DNA from: JABFSM01 sp052389555
GTDB lineage: Bacteria > Gemmatimonadota > Gemmatimonadetes > Gemmatimonadales > GWC2-71-9
Assembly: GCA_052389555.1 (NCBI GenBank)
Contig: JBQTHV010000014.1
Span: forward strand, 22,870-86,869
Direction of reading: 5' to 3'
DNA length: 64,000 bases
Both the position numbers and the translations under genes were made by a program. Shown here one piece after another: positions 22,429-31,126 of this stretch (within the stretch, counting starts at the first letter, position 1; each line of letters starts with the position of its first letter). Under the pieces are notes generated by a model. It was not told where the DNA came from, made no database searches, and worked only from the letters and a program-made list of their open reading frames with translations.

Positions 22429-23983
22429 TTCTACTGGGTTTCCTACCCTCGGCAAGCGTGCCGAGGAGGTCGACGAGCACATCAGGATCCACGGGCTTTA
22501 CCAGGTGTGAGTCGAAGCCCGCTTCCCAGGATCGCCGTTTCGCGTCTTCCTGCCCCCATCCGGTCACCGCGATGAGCAAGAGATCGCGGCCCCAGGGCTG
22601 CTGGCGGACCTGCTGCGCCGTCTCGTAGCCATTGAGCCCCGGCAAACCGATGTCGAGCAGAATCGCCTGCGGCTCGAACACGGGGCCGGCTTCGATAGCC
22701 GCCCGGCTGTCGTAGGCCACCTGGATCGAATGGCCTTGAACTCTGAGCAGCGCGCCAAGACTATCGGCAGCGTCCCGGTTGTCATCGACGATCAGGATGC
22801 GGAGCGGAAACCGCGCGCCGGCCCGTAGGGGTATTGCGACTTGGTCTGGTTGTCCTTCGGTGCTCTCCGCGGGAACCTGCACTGGCAGGCGAATGGTGAA
22901 CTCGCTCCCGTGGCCGGGGCCGGCACTCGCGGCCGTGAGGGTGCCGCCGTGCATGTCGATCAGTCGTTGCGCCAGGGTGAGTCCGATGCCGAGTCCGCCC
23001 TTCACGCGATTGATCGGGTGCTCCACTTGCATGAACATCTCGAAGATCCGGGAAACCATGTCGCCCGGGATCCCGATCCCGGTATCGCGCACCCGGATGG
23101 CCACCTGGTCTCCGTCGCGTTCGGCGGAAAGCCTGATGCGGCCGCTCTCGGGAGTGAACTTCGCCGCGTTGTTGAGCAGGTTGCCGACCGCCTGAGCAAG
23201 GCGGATGGCATCGGCATGGAGTTGGATGGGTTCGTCGGCTAGCACTTCGAGCTCATGGTCACTGGCAGCCAGAATCGGCCGAGTGGCTTCCACGGCGCTG
23301 CGCAGGATGTCCGCCAGATCCACCGGCTCCTTCCGAAGGTCGAGCTTGTTCGCCGTGATCCGGGACATGTCGAGCAGGTCGTCGAGCAGCCGCGTCATCT
23401 GGACCAGCTGCCGGTCCATCACCTGGAGCGCAGAGGCGAGATCCGACGAACTGGTCTCCTGGGCAAGCTGCAGGGTCTCTACCGCTGCCCGAATCGGCGC
23501 CAGCGGGTTACGGAGCTCATGCGCCAGAATGGCCAGAAAGCGATCTCTCGCCCGGGCGGTCATCGCCTCTCCCTGCTTACGGCTGGTAATGTCGCGTTCC
23601 ACGGCGGCGAACCCCCGCAGCCGGCCTGCGGCGTCGGTGATCGGGGCGATCGAGCGGGAGATGTCGAGCCGCCGGCCGTCTTTCGTGATGCGGACGGTGT
23701 CGTGCGTTTCGATTCGCTCCCCTCGCCCCAGTCGGACTAACTGCTCGGCTTCCTCCTCCCGCCGTTCTGGTGAAACGATCAGGGCGATCGGAGCCCCGAT
23801 CGCTTCCTCGGCGGAATACCCGTAGAGCCGCGCCGCGCCGCCGTTCCAGGTCTGGATGATCCCACCAGTCGTGACGGAAAGAAAGGCGTCATCGAGGGCA
23901 TCCAGGATGGCGGCGATGCTCGAGCGAGAGGCATCCGGATCGAGGACCCGAAAGGATGCGGCAGGTTGCATCGGTGATGTCAT
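22424..23983 (-). CDS. Hybrid PAS-histidine kinase-receiver, cytosolic
   Basis: 519 residues. A PAS domain (about 20-135; TWNGGAARLYGYSAEEAIGA) is followed by HisKA with the phospho-acceptor His in FLAILAHELRNPLAPI, HATPase_c with N box GNLLNNAAKFTP and G boxes DTGIGIPGDM and GGLGIGLTLAQ, then a C-terminal receiver (ILIVDDNRDAADSLGALL, phosphorylated Asp in ILLDIGLPG, and LIAVTGWG). No membrane segment, so it senses an internal signal. No partner gene is adjacent; the output may pass through phosphotransfer elsewhere. The stop lies in the repeat array. Confidence 0.93.
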   Translation of the reverse strand: MTSPMQPAASFRVLDPDASRSSIAAILDALDDAFLSVTTGGIIQTWNGGAARLYGYSAEEAIGAPIALIVSPERREEEAEQLVRLGRGERIETHDTVRITKDGRRLDISRSIAPITDAAGRLRGFAAVERDITSRKQGEAMTARARDRFLAILAHELRNPLAPIRAAVETLQLAQETSSSDLASALQVMDRQLVQMTRLLDDLLDMSRITANKLDLRKEPVDLADILRSAVEATRPILAASDHELEVLADEPIQLHADAIRLAQAVGNLLNNAAKFTPESGRIRLSAERDGDQVAIRVRDTGIGIPGDMVSRIFEMFMQVEHPINRVKGGLGIGLTLAQRLIDMHGGTLTAASAGPGHGSEFTIRLPVQVPAESTEGQPDQVAIPLRAGARFPLRILIVDDNRDAADSLGALLRVQGHSIQVAYDSRAAIEAGPVFEPQAILLDIGLPGLNGYETAQQVRQQPWGRDLLLIAVTGWGQEDAKRRSWEAGFDSHLVKPVDPDVLVDLLGTLAEGRKPSRR

Positions 23984-24078
23984 GTGGTCTCACCGCCCTC
24001 CATACCCCAGTATCCGGCCTGCGGCCCCATTCGGCAAGGAGACGTCGCGCCCCGCTCCGAAGTGACAATCTTGGCCCG

Positions 24079-24104
24079 CCGTCCTGCCGTCCTGCCGTCC
24101 TGCG
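24079..24104. repeat. CCGTCCTG tandem array
   Basis: Three to four copies of an 8-base CCGTCCTG unit between the kinase gene and yifB (divergent), 67 bases before the yifB start. No array partner in reverse orientation. Confidence 0.65.
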
Positions 24105-24170
24105 GTTTCTATGCCTCCGCTCGCATTCTTGAGGTTATCCCATTCCAAGCCGGTCCAGCATCTAGTTGTC

Positions 24171-25703
24171 ATGCTGGCCCGTCTCCGGTCCGCAGCCACG
24201 AAGGGCATCGAGGCCTACCTGGTTGAGGTCGAGGTCGATCTCTCCAACGGGCTTCCTTCCTTTGCCACCGTGGGACTCCCGCAGGGGGCGGTGAAGGAGA
24301 GTCGGGAACGAGTGGGCGCTGCGCTGGTGAACTCGGGGTATGAGTTTCCGCTCCGCCGCATCACGGTGAATCTGGCCCCCGCCGACGTGCGCAAAGATGG
24401 CTCGGCCTTCGACCTGCCCATTGCGCTGGGCGTGCTCGCGGCCAGTGGGCAGGTTCCCGATCGGTCGCTCGGGGGTGGAGTCTTCCTCGGCGAGTTAGGG
24501 CTCCAGGGGGATCTGCGTCCGATTCGCGGGGCGCTCTCGATGGCCCTCGCCGCCCGCGCCGCCGGAGCCGAACGGATCTTCGTTCCCAACGCCAATGTGG
24601 CCGAGGCGGCGGTCGCGGACCGGCTGGAGGTACTCGGCGCGGCATCGCTCCGCGAGGTGGTGCAACATCTTCGCGGCGCCGCGCCGATCGTCCTAACCCG
24701 CCCCGATCCCCGGACCCATCTCGACGGGAACGGCGTGGGTGACGGCGCGGACTTCGCCGACGTGCGCGGGCAAGCGGCCGCCAAGCGAGCGCTCGAAATC
24801 GCCGCCGCCGGCGCGCACAACGTGTTGATGATCGGCCCGCCCGGGGCGGGGAAGACCATGCTCGCCCGGCGGCTGCCCTCGATCCTGCCGGCCCTTACGC
24901 TCGATGAAGCGATCGAGATCACCCGGATCCACTCCGTGGCCGGCTTGCTTCCTTCCGGCTCGGCGCTGGTAAGCGCCCGGCCGTTTCGCGGACCGCACCA
25001 TACAATCAGTGACGCCGGCCTGGTGGGCGGAGGATCGGTTCCCCGCCCGGGGGAAGTGAGCCTCGCTCATGGTGGCGTTCTGTTTCTGGATGAGTTGCCC
25101 GAATTCCACCGCCATGTGCTGGAAGTGCTCCGCCAGCCGCTCGAGGACGGCGTCGTCACCTTGAGCCGGGCGGCCGCCCGGCTCACGTTCCCGGCACGAT
25201 TCACGCTCGTCGCGGCCATGAATCCCTGCCCGTGCGGGAACCTCGGGCATCCGACCCGGCCCTGCATCTGCCCGCCGGTCCAGGTCGAGCGTTACCGGTC
25301 CAGGATTTCGGGGCCCTTGCTGGACCGGATCGACGTCCACTTGCGGGTACCGGCGCTTCCCTTCGCAGACCTGGTGACCAGCGGAGTCGCGGAGTCGAGC
25401 GCCGTCATCCGAGCCCGGGTCGGAGCGGCGCGGGTTAGGCAACGCCGGCGCTTTGCCAGCCGGGACGAGATCCAGGCCAACGCCCACCTGTCCGCCCGCG
25501 ACGTGCGCCGCCTCTGTCCCCTGACGCCGGAGCTCGCCGAGCTGCTGCGCACGGCGGTGGACCGCCTGGGGCTGTCGGCGCGAGCCTGCTACCGGGTGCT
25601 CAAGGTCGCGCGAACCATCGCCGACCTCGCCGGGGAGGAGGCCATCACTCCCGCCCACGTCAGCGAAGCGCTCCAGTACCGCGCCGAGCGCCGGGACGTA
25701 TAA
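24171..25703 (+). CDS. yifB: YifB/ComM family Mg-chelatase-like AAA ATPase
   Basis: 510 residues, the usual family length; ATG 24171 is the start because homologues begin MLARxxSAAxxGI. N-terminal lon-protease-like ChlI domain (about 1-165, VGLPQGAVKESRERV), then AAA core with Walker A GPPGAGKTMLARRLP, Walker B GVLFLDELPEF, sensor 1 AAMNPCPCGNLGHP with two cysteines of the zinc-like insert, and C-terminal RTIADLAGEE region. ComM-type proteins are hexameric helicases promoting branch migration in natural transformation. The tail TAA is inside a TATAAT sequence. Confidence 0.93.
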   Translation: MLARLRSAATKGIEAYLVEVEVDLSNGLPSFATVGLPQGAVKESRERVGAALVNSGYEFPLRRITVNLAPADVRKDGSAFDLPIALGVLAASGQVPDRSLGGGVFLGELGLQGDLRPIRGALSMALAARAAGAERIFVPNANVAEAAVADRLEVLGAASLREVVQHLRGAAPIVLTRPDPRTHLDGNGVGDGADFADVRGQAAAKRALEIAAAGAHNVLMIGPPGAGKTMLARRLPSILPALTLDEAIEITRIHSVAGLLPSGSALVSARPFRGPHHTISDAGLVGGGSVPRPGEVSLAHGGVLFLDELPEFHRHVLEVLRQPLEDGVVTLSRAAARLTFPARFTLVAAMNPCPCGNLGHPTRPCICPPVQVERYRSRISGPLLDRIDVHLRVPALPFADLVTSGVAESSAVIRARVGAARVRQRRRFASRDEIQANAHLSARDVRRLCPLTPELAELLRTAVDRLGLSARACYRVLKVARTIADLAGEEAITPAHVSEALQYRAERRDV

Positions 25704-25736
25704 TTGGGGACTTCCCGATCGCTTCGAGGGTTCTTC

Positions 25737-26858
25737 ATGCGCTCCGTTATCGTGCTTGCTGCGCTGGCTTCCCTGAGCTCGACCTCTACCCCGCTCGACG
25801 CCCAGCAAGGGCCGGTCGTCGAGCGGGCCGCTCGCCCCACGGTGCGGTTGGATAGCGCCCGGGCGGCCCAGCTCTACGTCAGCAATCGTCCCGAGGACCA
25901 TCCCGCTGCCAACTACGAGGCGGCCACGGCCGGCAAGCGTGCCACCGACAGCATCTACGCCGCCCGAAGCGCCGGCGTGATGGAGTTCCGCAAGGTCACC
26001 TACCAGAGCTCGACGGATGGTCTCGAGATCCCGGCCTATCTCTTCGCGCCGCTGGCCAAGCGCGGCGACCGGGGCCATGCCGCAATGGTATGGGTCCACG
26101 GAGGGGTGCACGGGAACTGGGGAACCACCATGTATCCCTTCGTGCGCGAAGCGGTCCAGCGCGGCTACGTGATCATTACGCCGGACTATCGCGGCAGCAC
26201 GGGGTACGGCCGGGAGTTTCACAACTTGATCGACTACGGCGGCAAAGAGCTGGATGACGTGGCGTCGGCGTACGAGTTCCTGAAGACGCTGCCTTACGTG
26301 GATCCCGACCGCGTCGGCATCATGGGCTGGAGTCACGGCGGGTACATCACGTCGCTGATCCTGTTCCGCGCTCAGCATCCCTTCAAGGGTGGCGCCGCGA
26401 TCGTCCCGGTGACCAACCTGGTGTTCCGGCTCTCCTACAAGGGCCCGAGCTACCAGCGTTCCTTCGCCACCCAGGCCGGGATCCAGGGGCTGCCCTTCGA
26501 GAAGCGGGCGGAGTACCTCAAGCGGTCACCCCTCTATCACGTCGAGCACCTCAAGGTCCCGATCCTGGTGCACGTCGCCACCAATGACACCGACGTGGAC
26601 TACGTGGAGGACCAGCAACTGGTCTGGAAGCTCCAGGCGCTCAAGCCCGACCTCGCCGAAACCAAGATCTACGTGGACCCGCCGACCTGGGGATCGTCGG
26701 GCGGGCATGCGTTCAGCCGGCGAGTCGATCCTAACACGCTGGAGCGCGTGGATTCGCCCGAGCAGATCGATTCGTGGAACCGGACCTGGGTGTTTTTCGA
26801 GTGGATCCTGCGGCCGTACCAGGACCCGTCGAAAGCAGCGGCTTCAGGGGGGCGGTAA
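25737..26858 (+). CDS. S9-family (prolyl oligopeptidase-like) alpha/beta hydrolase, secreted
   Basis: 373 residues, ATG with GAGGG upstream. Signal peptide ends near SSTSTPLDAQ. The catalytic domain has the oxyanion HGGVHGN, PDYRGSTGYGREFHNLIDYG, nucleophile Ser199 in GWSHGGY, the acid in VDYVEDQQ and the His in GSSGGHAFSRR. It lacks the N-terminal propeller of true prolyl oligopeptidases, so it is the short dipeptidyl-peptidase-like type acting in the periplasm. Substrate unknown. TATAAT lies 33 bases upstream of the start, across the end of yifB, but without a good -35. Confidence 0.88.
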   Translation: MRSVIVLAALASLSSTSTPLDAQQGPVVERAARPTVRLDSARAAQLYVSNRPEDHPAANYEAATAGKRATDSIYAARSAGVMEFRKVTYQSSTDGLEIPAYLFAPLAKRGDRGHAAMVWVHGGVHGNWGTTMYPFVREAVQRGYVIITPDYRGSTGYGREFHNLIDYGGKELDDVASAYEFLKTLPYVDPDRVGIMGWSHGGYITSLILFRAQHPFKGGAAIVPVTNLVFRLSYKGPSYQRSFATQAGIQGLPFEKRAEYLKRSPLYHVEHLKVPILVHVATNDTDVDYVEDQQLVWKLQALKPDLAETKIYVDPPTWGSSGGHAFSRRVDPNTLERVDSPEQIDSWNRTWVFFEWILRPYQDPSKAAASGGR

Positions 26859-26863
26859 GACGG

Positions 26864-27838
26864 CTACTGCTCCAACACGAGTGCCGAAATGAGCGGCATC
26901 ACGATCGAGGCATCGGATTCGATGATGTAACTCGGGGTGTCCACCCCCAGCTTGCCCCAGGTGATCTTCTCGTTGGGCACCGCGCCGGAGTAGCTCCCGA
27001 AGCTGGTGGTCGAATCGCTGATCTGACAGAAATATGCCCACCGCGGAACCTGGGTCCGGCCCAGGTCCTGGTGGAGCATCGGGACCACGCAAATCGGAAA
27101 GTCTCCCGCAATACCGCCCCCGATCTGGAAGAACCCGATCGAATGCTGGGCGCTGGTCCGCTGGTACCACTCGGCCAGCGCCACCATGTACTCGATTCCG
27201 GAGCGCACCGTGTGCACGTTCCTGATGCGGCCTTCGATGCAGTGGCCCGAGTACATGTTCCCGAGTGTCGAGTCCTCCCAGCCCGGCACGAACATCGGCA
27301 GGTCTGCCTCCGCCGCCGCGACCAACCAACTGTCACGCGGGTCGATCTGGTAGCTCTCCTTGAGCTTCCCGCAGCGCAGCAGCCGGTACACGAATTCGTG
27401 AGGAAAGAGCCGCTCCCCTTTCCGCTCGGCCGCCTGCCATTCCTTGAGGACGGCGGCCTCGATCCGCCGCATGGCTTCCTCTTCGGGAATGCAGGTATCA
27501 GTCACCCGATTGAGATGCCGATCGAGCAGCTTCGCTTCGTCCTCCGGGGTGAGATCGCGATAGCGGGGGACCCGGACGTAATGATCGTGGGCGACCAGAT
27601 TGAAGACGTCCTCCTCTAGGTTCGCCCCCGTGCAGCTGATGCCGTGCACCTTCTTCCGCCGGATCAGCTCCGCCAGCGAGAGGCCGAGCTCGGCCGTGCT
27701 CATCGCCCCCGCGATGGTGAGGAACATCCGGCCGTCGCGCTCGAGCAGCGCGCGCCACCCGTCGGATGCTTCGATGAGGGTGGCGGCGTTGAAATGGCGG
27801 AAATGATGGCGCAGGTACTGCGAGACCGGGCTCGCCAT
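26864..27838 (-). CDS. Deoxyhypusine synthase family protein
   Basis: 324 residues. The family pattern is clear: FLTIAGAMSTAELGLSLAEL, ISCTGANLEEDVFNLVAHDH, PVFVPGWEDSTLGN-like (MFVPGWEDSTLGNMY), IGFFQIGGGIAGDFPICVVP, and the catalytic Lys291 in VPNEKITWGKL. In eukaryotes and archaea the enzyme transfers aminobutyl from spermidine to eIF5A. Bacteria have no eIF5A; bacterial homologues are thought to make homospermidine or modify unknown targets. The gene stands between convergent and divergent neighbours, 15 bases after pxpC stop on the same strand, so it may be co-transcribed with pxpABC. Confidence 0.88.
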   Translation of the reverse strand: MASPVSQYLRHHFRHFNAATLIEASDGWRALLERDGRMFLTIAGAMSTAELGLSLAELIRRKKVHGISCTGANLEEDVFNLVAHDHYVRVPRYRDLTPEDEAKLLDRHLNRVTDTCIPEEEAMRRIEAAVLKEWQAAERKGERLFPHEFVYRLLRCGKLKESYQIDPRDSWLVAAAEADLPMFVPGWEDSTLGNMYSGHCIEGRIRNVHTVRSGIEYMVALAEWYQRTSAQHSIGFFQIGGGIAGDFPICVVPMLHQDLGRTQVPRWAYFCQISDSTTSFGSYSGAVPNEKITWGKLGVDTPSYIIESDASIVMPLISALVLEQ

Positions 27839-27853
27839 GGCTGGAGGATAACC

Positions 27854-28837
27854 TCAGCCGCCACTCGCTTCCAGCGATTGGGACCCAGCCTGAGGCGCGG
27901 CCTGGGCCAGTCGGAGGATCTCATCGTCTCGTGCCCCGGACCACGCGTCCTCCATCGAAATCCCCCAGAACCGTACCAGCTGACCAGGCTGGCACTGGGC
28001 CAGCCGAGCGAGGTCCCGCCGGTTCACCACCCCAATCTTGGGATATCCGCCGATGGTGGGTCCATCGGGCATCAGCACGATCGGCTGGCCGTTATCGGGA
28101 ATCTGAACCGCGCCCGGACAGGCCGCCTCGGAGGGCAGAGTGGCGCGCTCGCGCGGCGCCAAGGGAGGGCCGCTGAGACGGTAGCCACTCCGATCCGAGG
28201 CGCGATCCACGGTATAGATCGATTCGAAGAATCGGAATTGCGCATCGGAATCGAATCGCTCCCATTGGGGTCCCAAGGTGGTGCGGAGCACCAGCTCCGG
28301 CAATTCCGCGACCCGATCCACGAGGAGCTCGCTGGCAGTCGAACGGAGAGTGCCTGTCATCGCCTCCACTCGGGGCAGGGTTCCGATCGGGAGGTGGTCG
28401 CCGCTCTGGAGCCGGCGCCCCTGGAATCCTCCCAAACCCGCCGTCAGGTAGGTGGACCGGCTGCCCAGCACTGTCGGCACGTCAAACCCTCCCCGAACCG
28501 CGAGATACCCGAACCGATAACGGGGCTTCGGGACCAGGGTGATGGGAACCTGAGCGGGTGCGGTCACCAGCCCAGGTTGCTTAACCCGCTCGTCACCCAC
28601 CCGGATTTCCGCCATGGGAATCGCCGCGAGCAGGGTTTCCCGCTCGCATTTGAGCACCAGGGGGCCGAGTGCCCATTCGATCGCCGCGGCCCCACCTGGG
28701 TTTTCGACAAAGGCATTGGCGACAGCTAGGGCGTACGGGTCCATCGCCCCGGCCGGAGGCAGCCCCCAGGCGCGGCCGCGGGGGAATCCGAAATCCTGCA
28801 CGGTGGCATAGGGCGGCGCCTTGACGATCTCGATCAT
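27854..28837 (-). CDS. pxpC: 5-oxoprolinase subunit PxpC (biotin-dependent carboxyltransferase-like domain)
   Basis: 327 residues, ATG overlapping the TGA of pxpB (ATGA). Typical motifs: IEIVKAPPYATVQDFGFPRG, GAMDPYALAVANAFVENPGG, GYLAVRGGFDVPTVLGSRST, GFQGRRLQSGDHL and IPDNGQPIVLMPDGPTIGGY. PxpC works with PxpB and PxpA to hydrolyse 5-oxoproline (pyroglutamate) to glutamate with ATP. Order pxpA-pxpB-pxpC in one direction is the usual one. Confidence 0.93.
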   Translation of the reverse strand: MIEIVKAPPYATVQDFGFPRGRAWGLPPAGAMDPYALAVANAFVENPGGAAAIEWALGPLVLKCERETLLAAIPMAEIRVGDERVKQPGLVTAPAQVPITLVPKPRYRFGYLAVRGGFDVPTVLGSRSTYLTAGLGGFQGRRLQSGDHLPIGTLPRVEAMTGTLRSTASELLVDRVAELPELVLRTTLGPQWERFDSDAQFRFFESIYTVDRASDRSGYRLSGPPLAPRERATLPSEAACPGAVQIPDNGQPIVLMPDGPTIGGYPKIGVVNRRDLARLAQCQPGQLVRFWGISMEDAWSGARDDEILRLAQAAPQAGSQSLEASGG

Positions 28838-29499
28838 GATACCGGGTCGAACTGCACCCGATAGTCCGGGCCAAGCAGCGCAGGGGGATCGCGCTGGGGA
28901 TCGAACATCACCGTCTCGGTCCGGCCCAGCAGATGCCAGCCACCCGGGGTGGCGAAGGGATACACCCCGGTTTGCGACCCGGCGATGGCGACCGCGCCGG
29001 CCGGCACCCGGGTGCGGGGTGCGTCCCGCCGGGGAAGATGGAGCGCCGGATCGAGATCGCCCAGATAGGCCCACCCCGGGACGAACCCGAGACAGTACAC
29101 CCGATAGATCGGAGCGGCGTGGCGCCGGGTTACCTCGTCGCGGGTTAGGCCGGTCCGTTCCGCCACCTCGTCCAGGTCGGGTCCGTCGTAGCGGACCGGA
29201 ATGATGACCGGTGGGCGGTCAGGTTGCCTGTCGTGGATCACGGGAGTCTGGGCGTCCTCGAGTCGAACCAGAGCCTCCCGAATGGCTATGGGATCTGCCA
29301 CATGGGGGTCGAAGAAGACGGTCAGGGCTGCATAGGCCGGTACGATCTCGATCACGCCGGGGAGATGAGCCGAGGCAACCCAGCGCGCCAGTTGCCGGAC
29401 CGCGTGATTGATCTCCGGGTCCACCCGTACGCCCAGGATCACGGTCCAGGCGGATTCACCCAGGGGGGAGATCGGGAGAACGGGTGGGGGATCGCTCAC
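28834..29499 (-). CDS. pxpB: 5-oxoprolinase subunit PxpB (KipI-like)
   Basis: 221 residues from GTG overlapping the pxpA TGA (GTGA). Motifs LGESAWTVILGVRVDPEINH, YCLGFVPGWAYLGDLDP, RTRVPAGAVAIAGSQTGVYP and PGGWHLLGRTE are those of the allophanate hydrolase subunit 1/KipI family. Together with PxpC it forms the phosphorylating part of 5-oxoprolinase. Coupled on both sides by four-base overlaps. Confidence 0.93.
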   Translation of the reverse strand: MSDPPPVLPISPLGESAWTVILGVRVDPEINHAVRQLARWVASAHLPGVIEIVPAYAALTVFFDPHVADPIAIREALVRLEDAQTPVIHDRQPDRPPVIIPVRYDGPDLDEVAERTGLTRDEVTRRHAAPIYRVYCLGFVPGWAYLGDLDPALHLPRRDAPRTRVPAGAVAIAGSQTGVYPFATPGGWHLLGRTETVMFDPQRDPPALLGPDYRVQFDPVS

Positions 29500-30257
29500 T
29501 TGACGAACGGAGCGAGCGTGATTCCCTCGGCCTCGAAGCGGTGCCGCACGGCTTTGACGATCGCCCCGGCGTGGGGGCCGTCGCCGTGCACGCAGAGCGA
29601 ATCGGCCCGCACGATGCAGCGGGTCCCATCGATCGCCACGACGTAATGGTCCTGCACCATCCGGAGCGCGCGCTCGGCGATCGTGTCCAGATCCTCGAGC
29701 ACCGCGCCGGGCTCGCCGCGCGGCACCAGCTGCCCATCCGGGAGATAGGCCCGATCGATGAAGGCCTCCCGGGCCACATCGAGGCCGGTCTCGGTGGCTG
29801 CCTGGAGCAGCGCGCTGCCCTCGAGCCCCAGCACGACCAGCTCACTGTCGAGCTGGCGCAGGGCGTAGGCCAGGGCCTTGCTGACCTCCCGGTCCCGGGC
29901 GGCGCGGTGATACAGTGCCCCGTGCAGCTTGACGTACCTAACCCGCACGCCGGCTGCCCGGCAGAAGGCATCCAGCGCGCCCACCTGGTAGGTGACGTCG
30001 GCCGCGAGCTCGGCGGCGCTGGCGCCGAGCTCGCGGCGGCCGAACCCGGCGAGATCCCGGTAGCCCGGATGGGCCCCGATGGTCACCCCCCGGCCGGCCG
30101 CCGCCGCCACGGTGCGCTGCATGACCGACGGATCACCGGCGTGAAACCCGCACGCGACATTCGCCGAGGTCACCAGGGAGAGCAGCTCGTCCTCGCCGGG
30201 GATCTGGTACCGGCCGAAGCTCTCGCCCAGGTCGGCGTTGAGATCGATGCGGGTCAC
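29496..30257 (-). CDS. pxpA: 5-oxoprolinase subunit PxpA (LamB/YcsF family)
   Basis: 253 residues. GTG 30257 is chosen because the family begins at xxIDLNADLGESFG, and because GTGA overlaps the TGA of the upstream TonB-like gene. Motifs: SANVACGFHAGDPSVM, GVTIGAHPGYRDLAGFGRR, VKLHGALYHRA, EAFIDRAYLPDGQLVPR and LCVHGDGPHA. PxpA is the subunit giving the ring opening of 5-oxoproline. The frame extends upstream into the TonB-like gene, but without family similarity. Confidence 0.93.
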   Translation of the reverse strand: MTRIDLNADLGESFGRYQIPGEDELLSLVTSANVACGFHAGDPSVMQRTVAAAAGRGVTIGAHPGYRDLAGFGRRELGASAAELAADVTYQVGALDAFCRAAGVRVRYVKLHGALYHRAARDREVSKALAYALRQLDSELVVLGLEGSALLQAATETGLDVAREAFIDRAYLPDGQLVPRGEPGAVLEDLDTIAERALRMVQDHYVVAIDGTRCIVRADSLCVHGDGPHAGAIVKAVRHRFEAEGITLAPFVK

Positions 30258-30955
30258 GCCGGACCGGTTGCTCCCGAGGAGCCCGCCGGGTCGCGGCGCG
30301 TGATCCGGAAGTGAAAGGTCTGCTCCACCCACTGCCTAACCCGCCGGCCCTTCTGGATCGCCGGCCGGAACAGCATGCCCGGGAGCGCCTCGCGGACCGC
30401 CTGGGCAAACCCCCGGTGGGTGGTCGAGAGCACCCGATAGGTCGCGGTGTCGACCAGGCCGATGGTATCGACCACATAGCGCACCGTGACCGAACCGGCG
30501 ATCGCCTGACGCAATAGCTCGGGCGGATAGCCGGGAGCCAGGCTCAGGGGATCGCGCACGACCGCGCTATCGACTTCCAGCTCGGTGAAAGCAGTCTCCC
30601 GGATGGCCCGGGTGACCAGGGCGGGCTTGAGCGCAGCGATGGCGTGCTCCAGATCCGGCGTGCCTGCGGCTGCCCGATCGCTCAGGGCCTCCGCGGGTGG
30701 GTCGGTGGCGGCCAGGCCGCCCACCCTGGCCGCCGAGCTGAACGAGGCATCGGCGAGCTCGTGGTGCGACGGGCCCGGTTCATCGGGGGGGACCAGATAG
30801 ATCACTTCCCGATCGAGCAGCGCCCGCCGCACCTCTTCCTGGAGCGGGGCCGCCAGGGCAGCGATGATCGCCAGGTGGAACAGGAGGTTCCCCAGCGTGA
30901 GCCCGTTCTTGGGGAGGGGAGTGTTCGGGGTGGGTGGCGCAAACAGGCGGATCAT
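30254..30955 (-). CDS. TonB C-terminal domain protein, single membrane anchor
   Basis: 233 residues; ATG 30955 preceded by GAGG. A short cytosolic end, one membrane helix (LGNLLFHLAIIAALAAPL, about 20-40), a periplasmic linker and a C-terminal TonB/TolA-like domain (about 145-220): YPPELLRQAIAGSVTVRYVV, LVDTATYRVLSTTHRGFAQA, FRPAIQKGRRVRQWVEQTFHF. TonB-type proteins pass proton-motive energy to outer-membrane transporters; the missing XPxP-rich linker makes a true energy transducer uncertain. Coupled by GTGA to pxpA, so it shares their transcript; divergent from the MarR gene. Confidence 0.8.
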   Translation of the reverse strand: MIRLFAPPTPNTPLPKNGLTLGNLLFHLAIIAALAAPLQEEVRRALLDREVIYLVPPDEPGPSHHELADASFSSAARVGGLAATDPPAEALSDRAAAGTPDLEHAIAALKPALVTRAIRETAFTELEVDSAVVRDPLSLAPGYPPELLRQAIAGSVTVRYVVDTIGLVDTATYRVLSTTHRGFAQAVREALPGMLFRPAIQKGRRVRQWVEQTFHFRITRRDPAGSSGATGPA

Positions 30956-31094
30956 CACGGGCCTCGCGCTCCATAAAGATAGCGAGGAGCGAAGCAGGCA
31001 GGAGCGACCCGCGAGTAGCGAATCGGGGAGCCTGGCCTGGCCCGCGGCCTTGGCCCCCTGCTCGCGGGGCGCGATCCGGGGCCCGCGATAATAT

Positions 31095-31113
31095 TTTGAT
31101 TTGACAAATCAAA
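31095..31113. promoter_or_regulatory. 19-base palindrome, probable MarR operator
   Basis: TTTGATTTG-A-CAAATCAAA is perfectly symmetric and lies in the only AT-rich patch of the TonB-like/MarR divergent region, 14 bases before the MarR GTG. Size and composition are those of MarR-family operators. TATATT follows at 31115-31120 as a possible -10; with TTGACA (31101-31106) the spacing is too short for a promoter, so the exact promoter is unclear. Confidence 0.6.
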
Positions 31114-31126
31114 CTATATTCTACTG

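Noticed and set aside
31101..31120. TTGACA with TATATT as the MarR promoter
   Set aside because: The spacer is only eight bases, too short for sigma-70.
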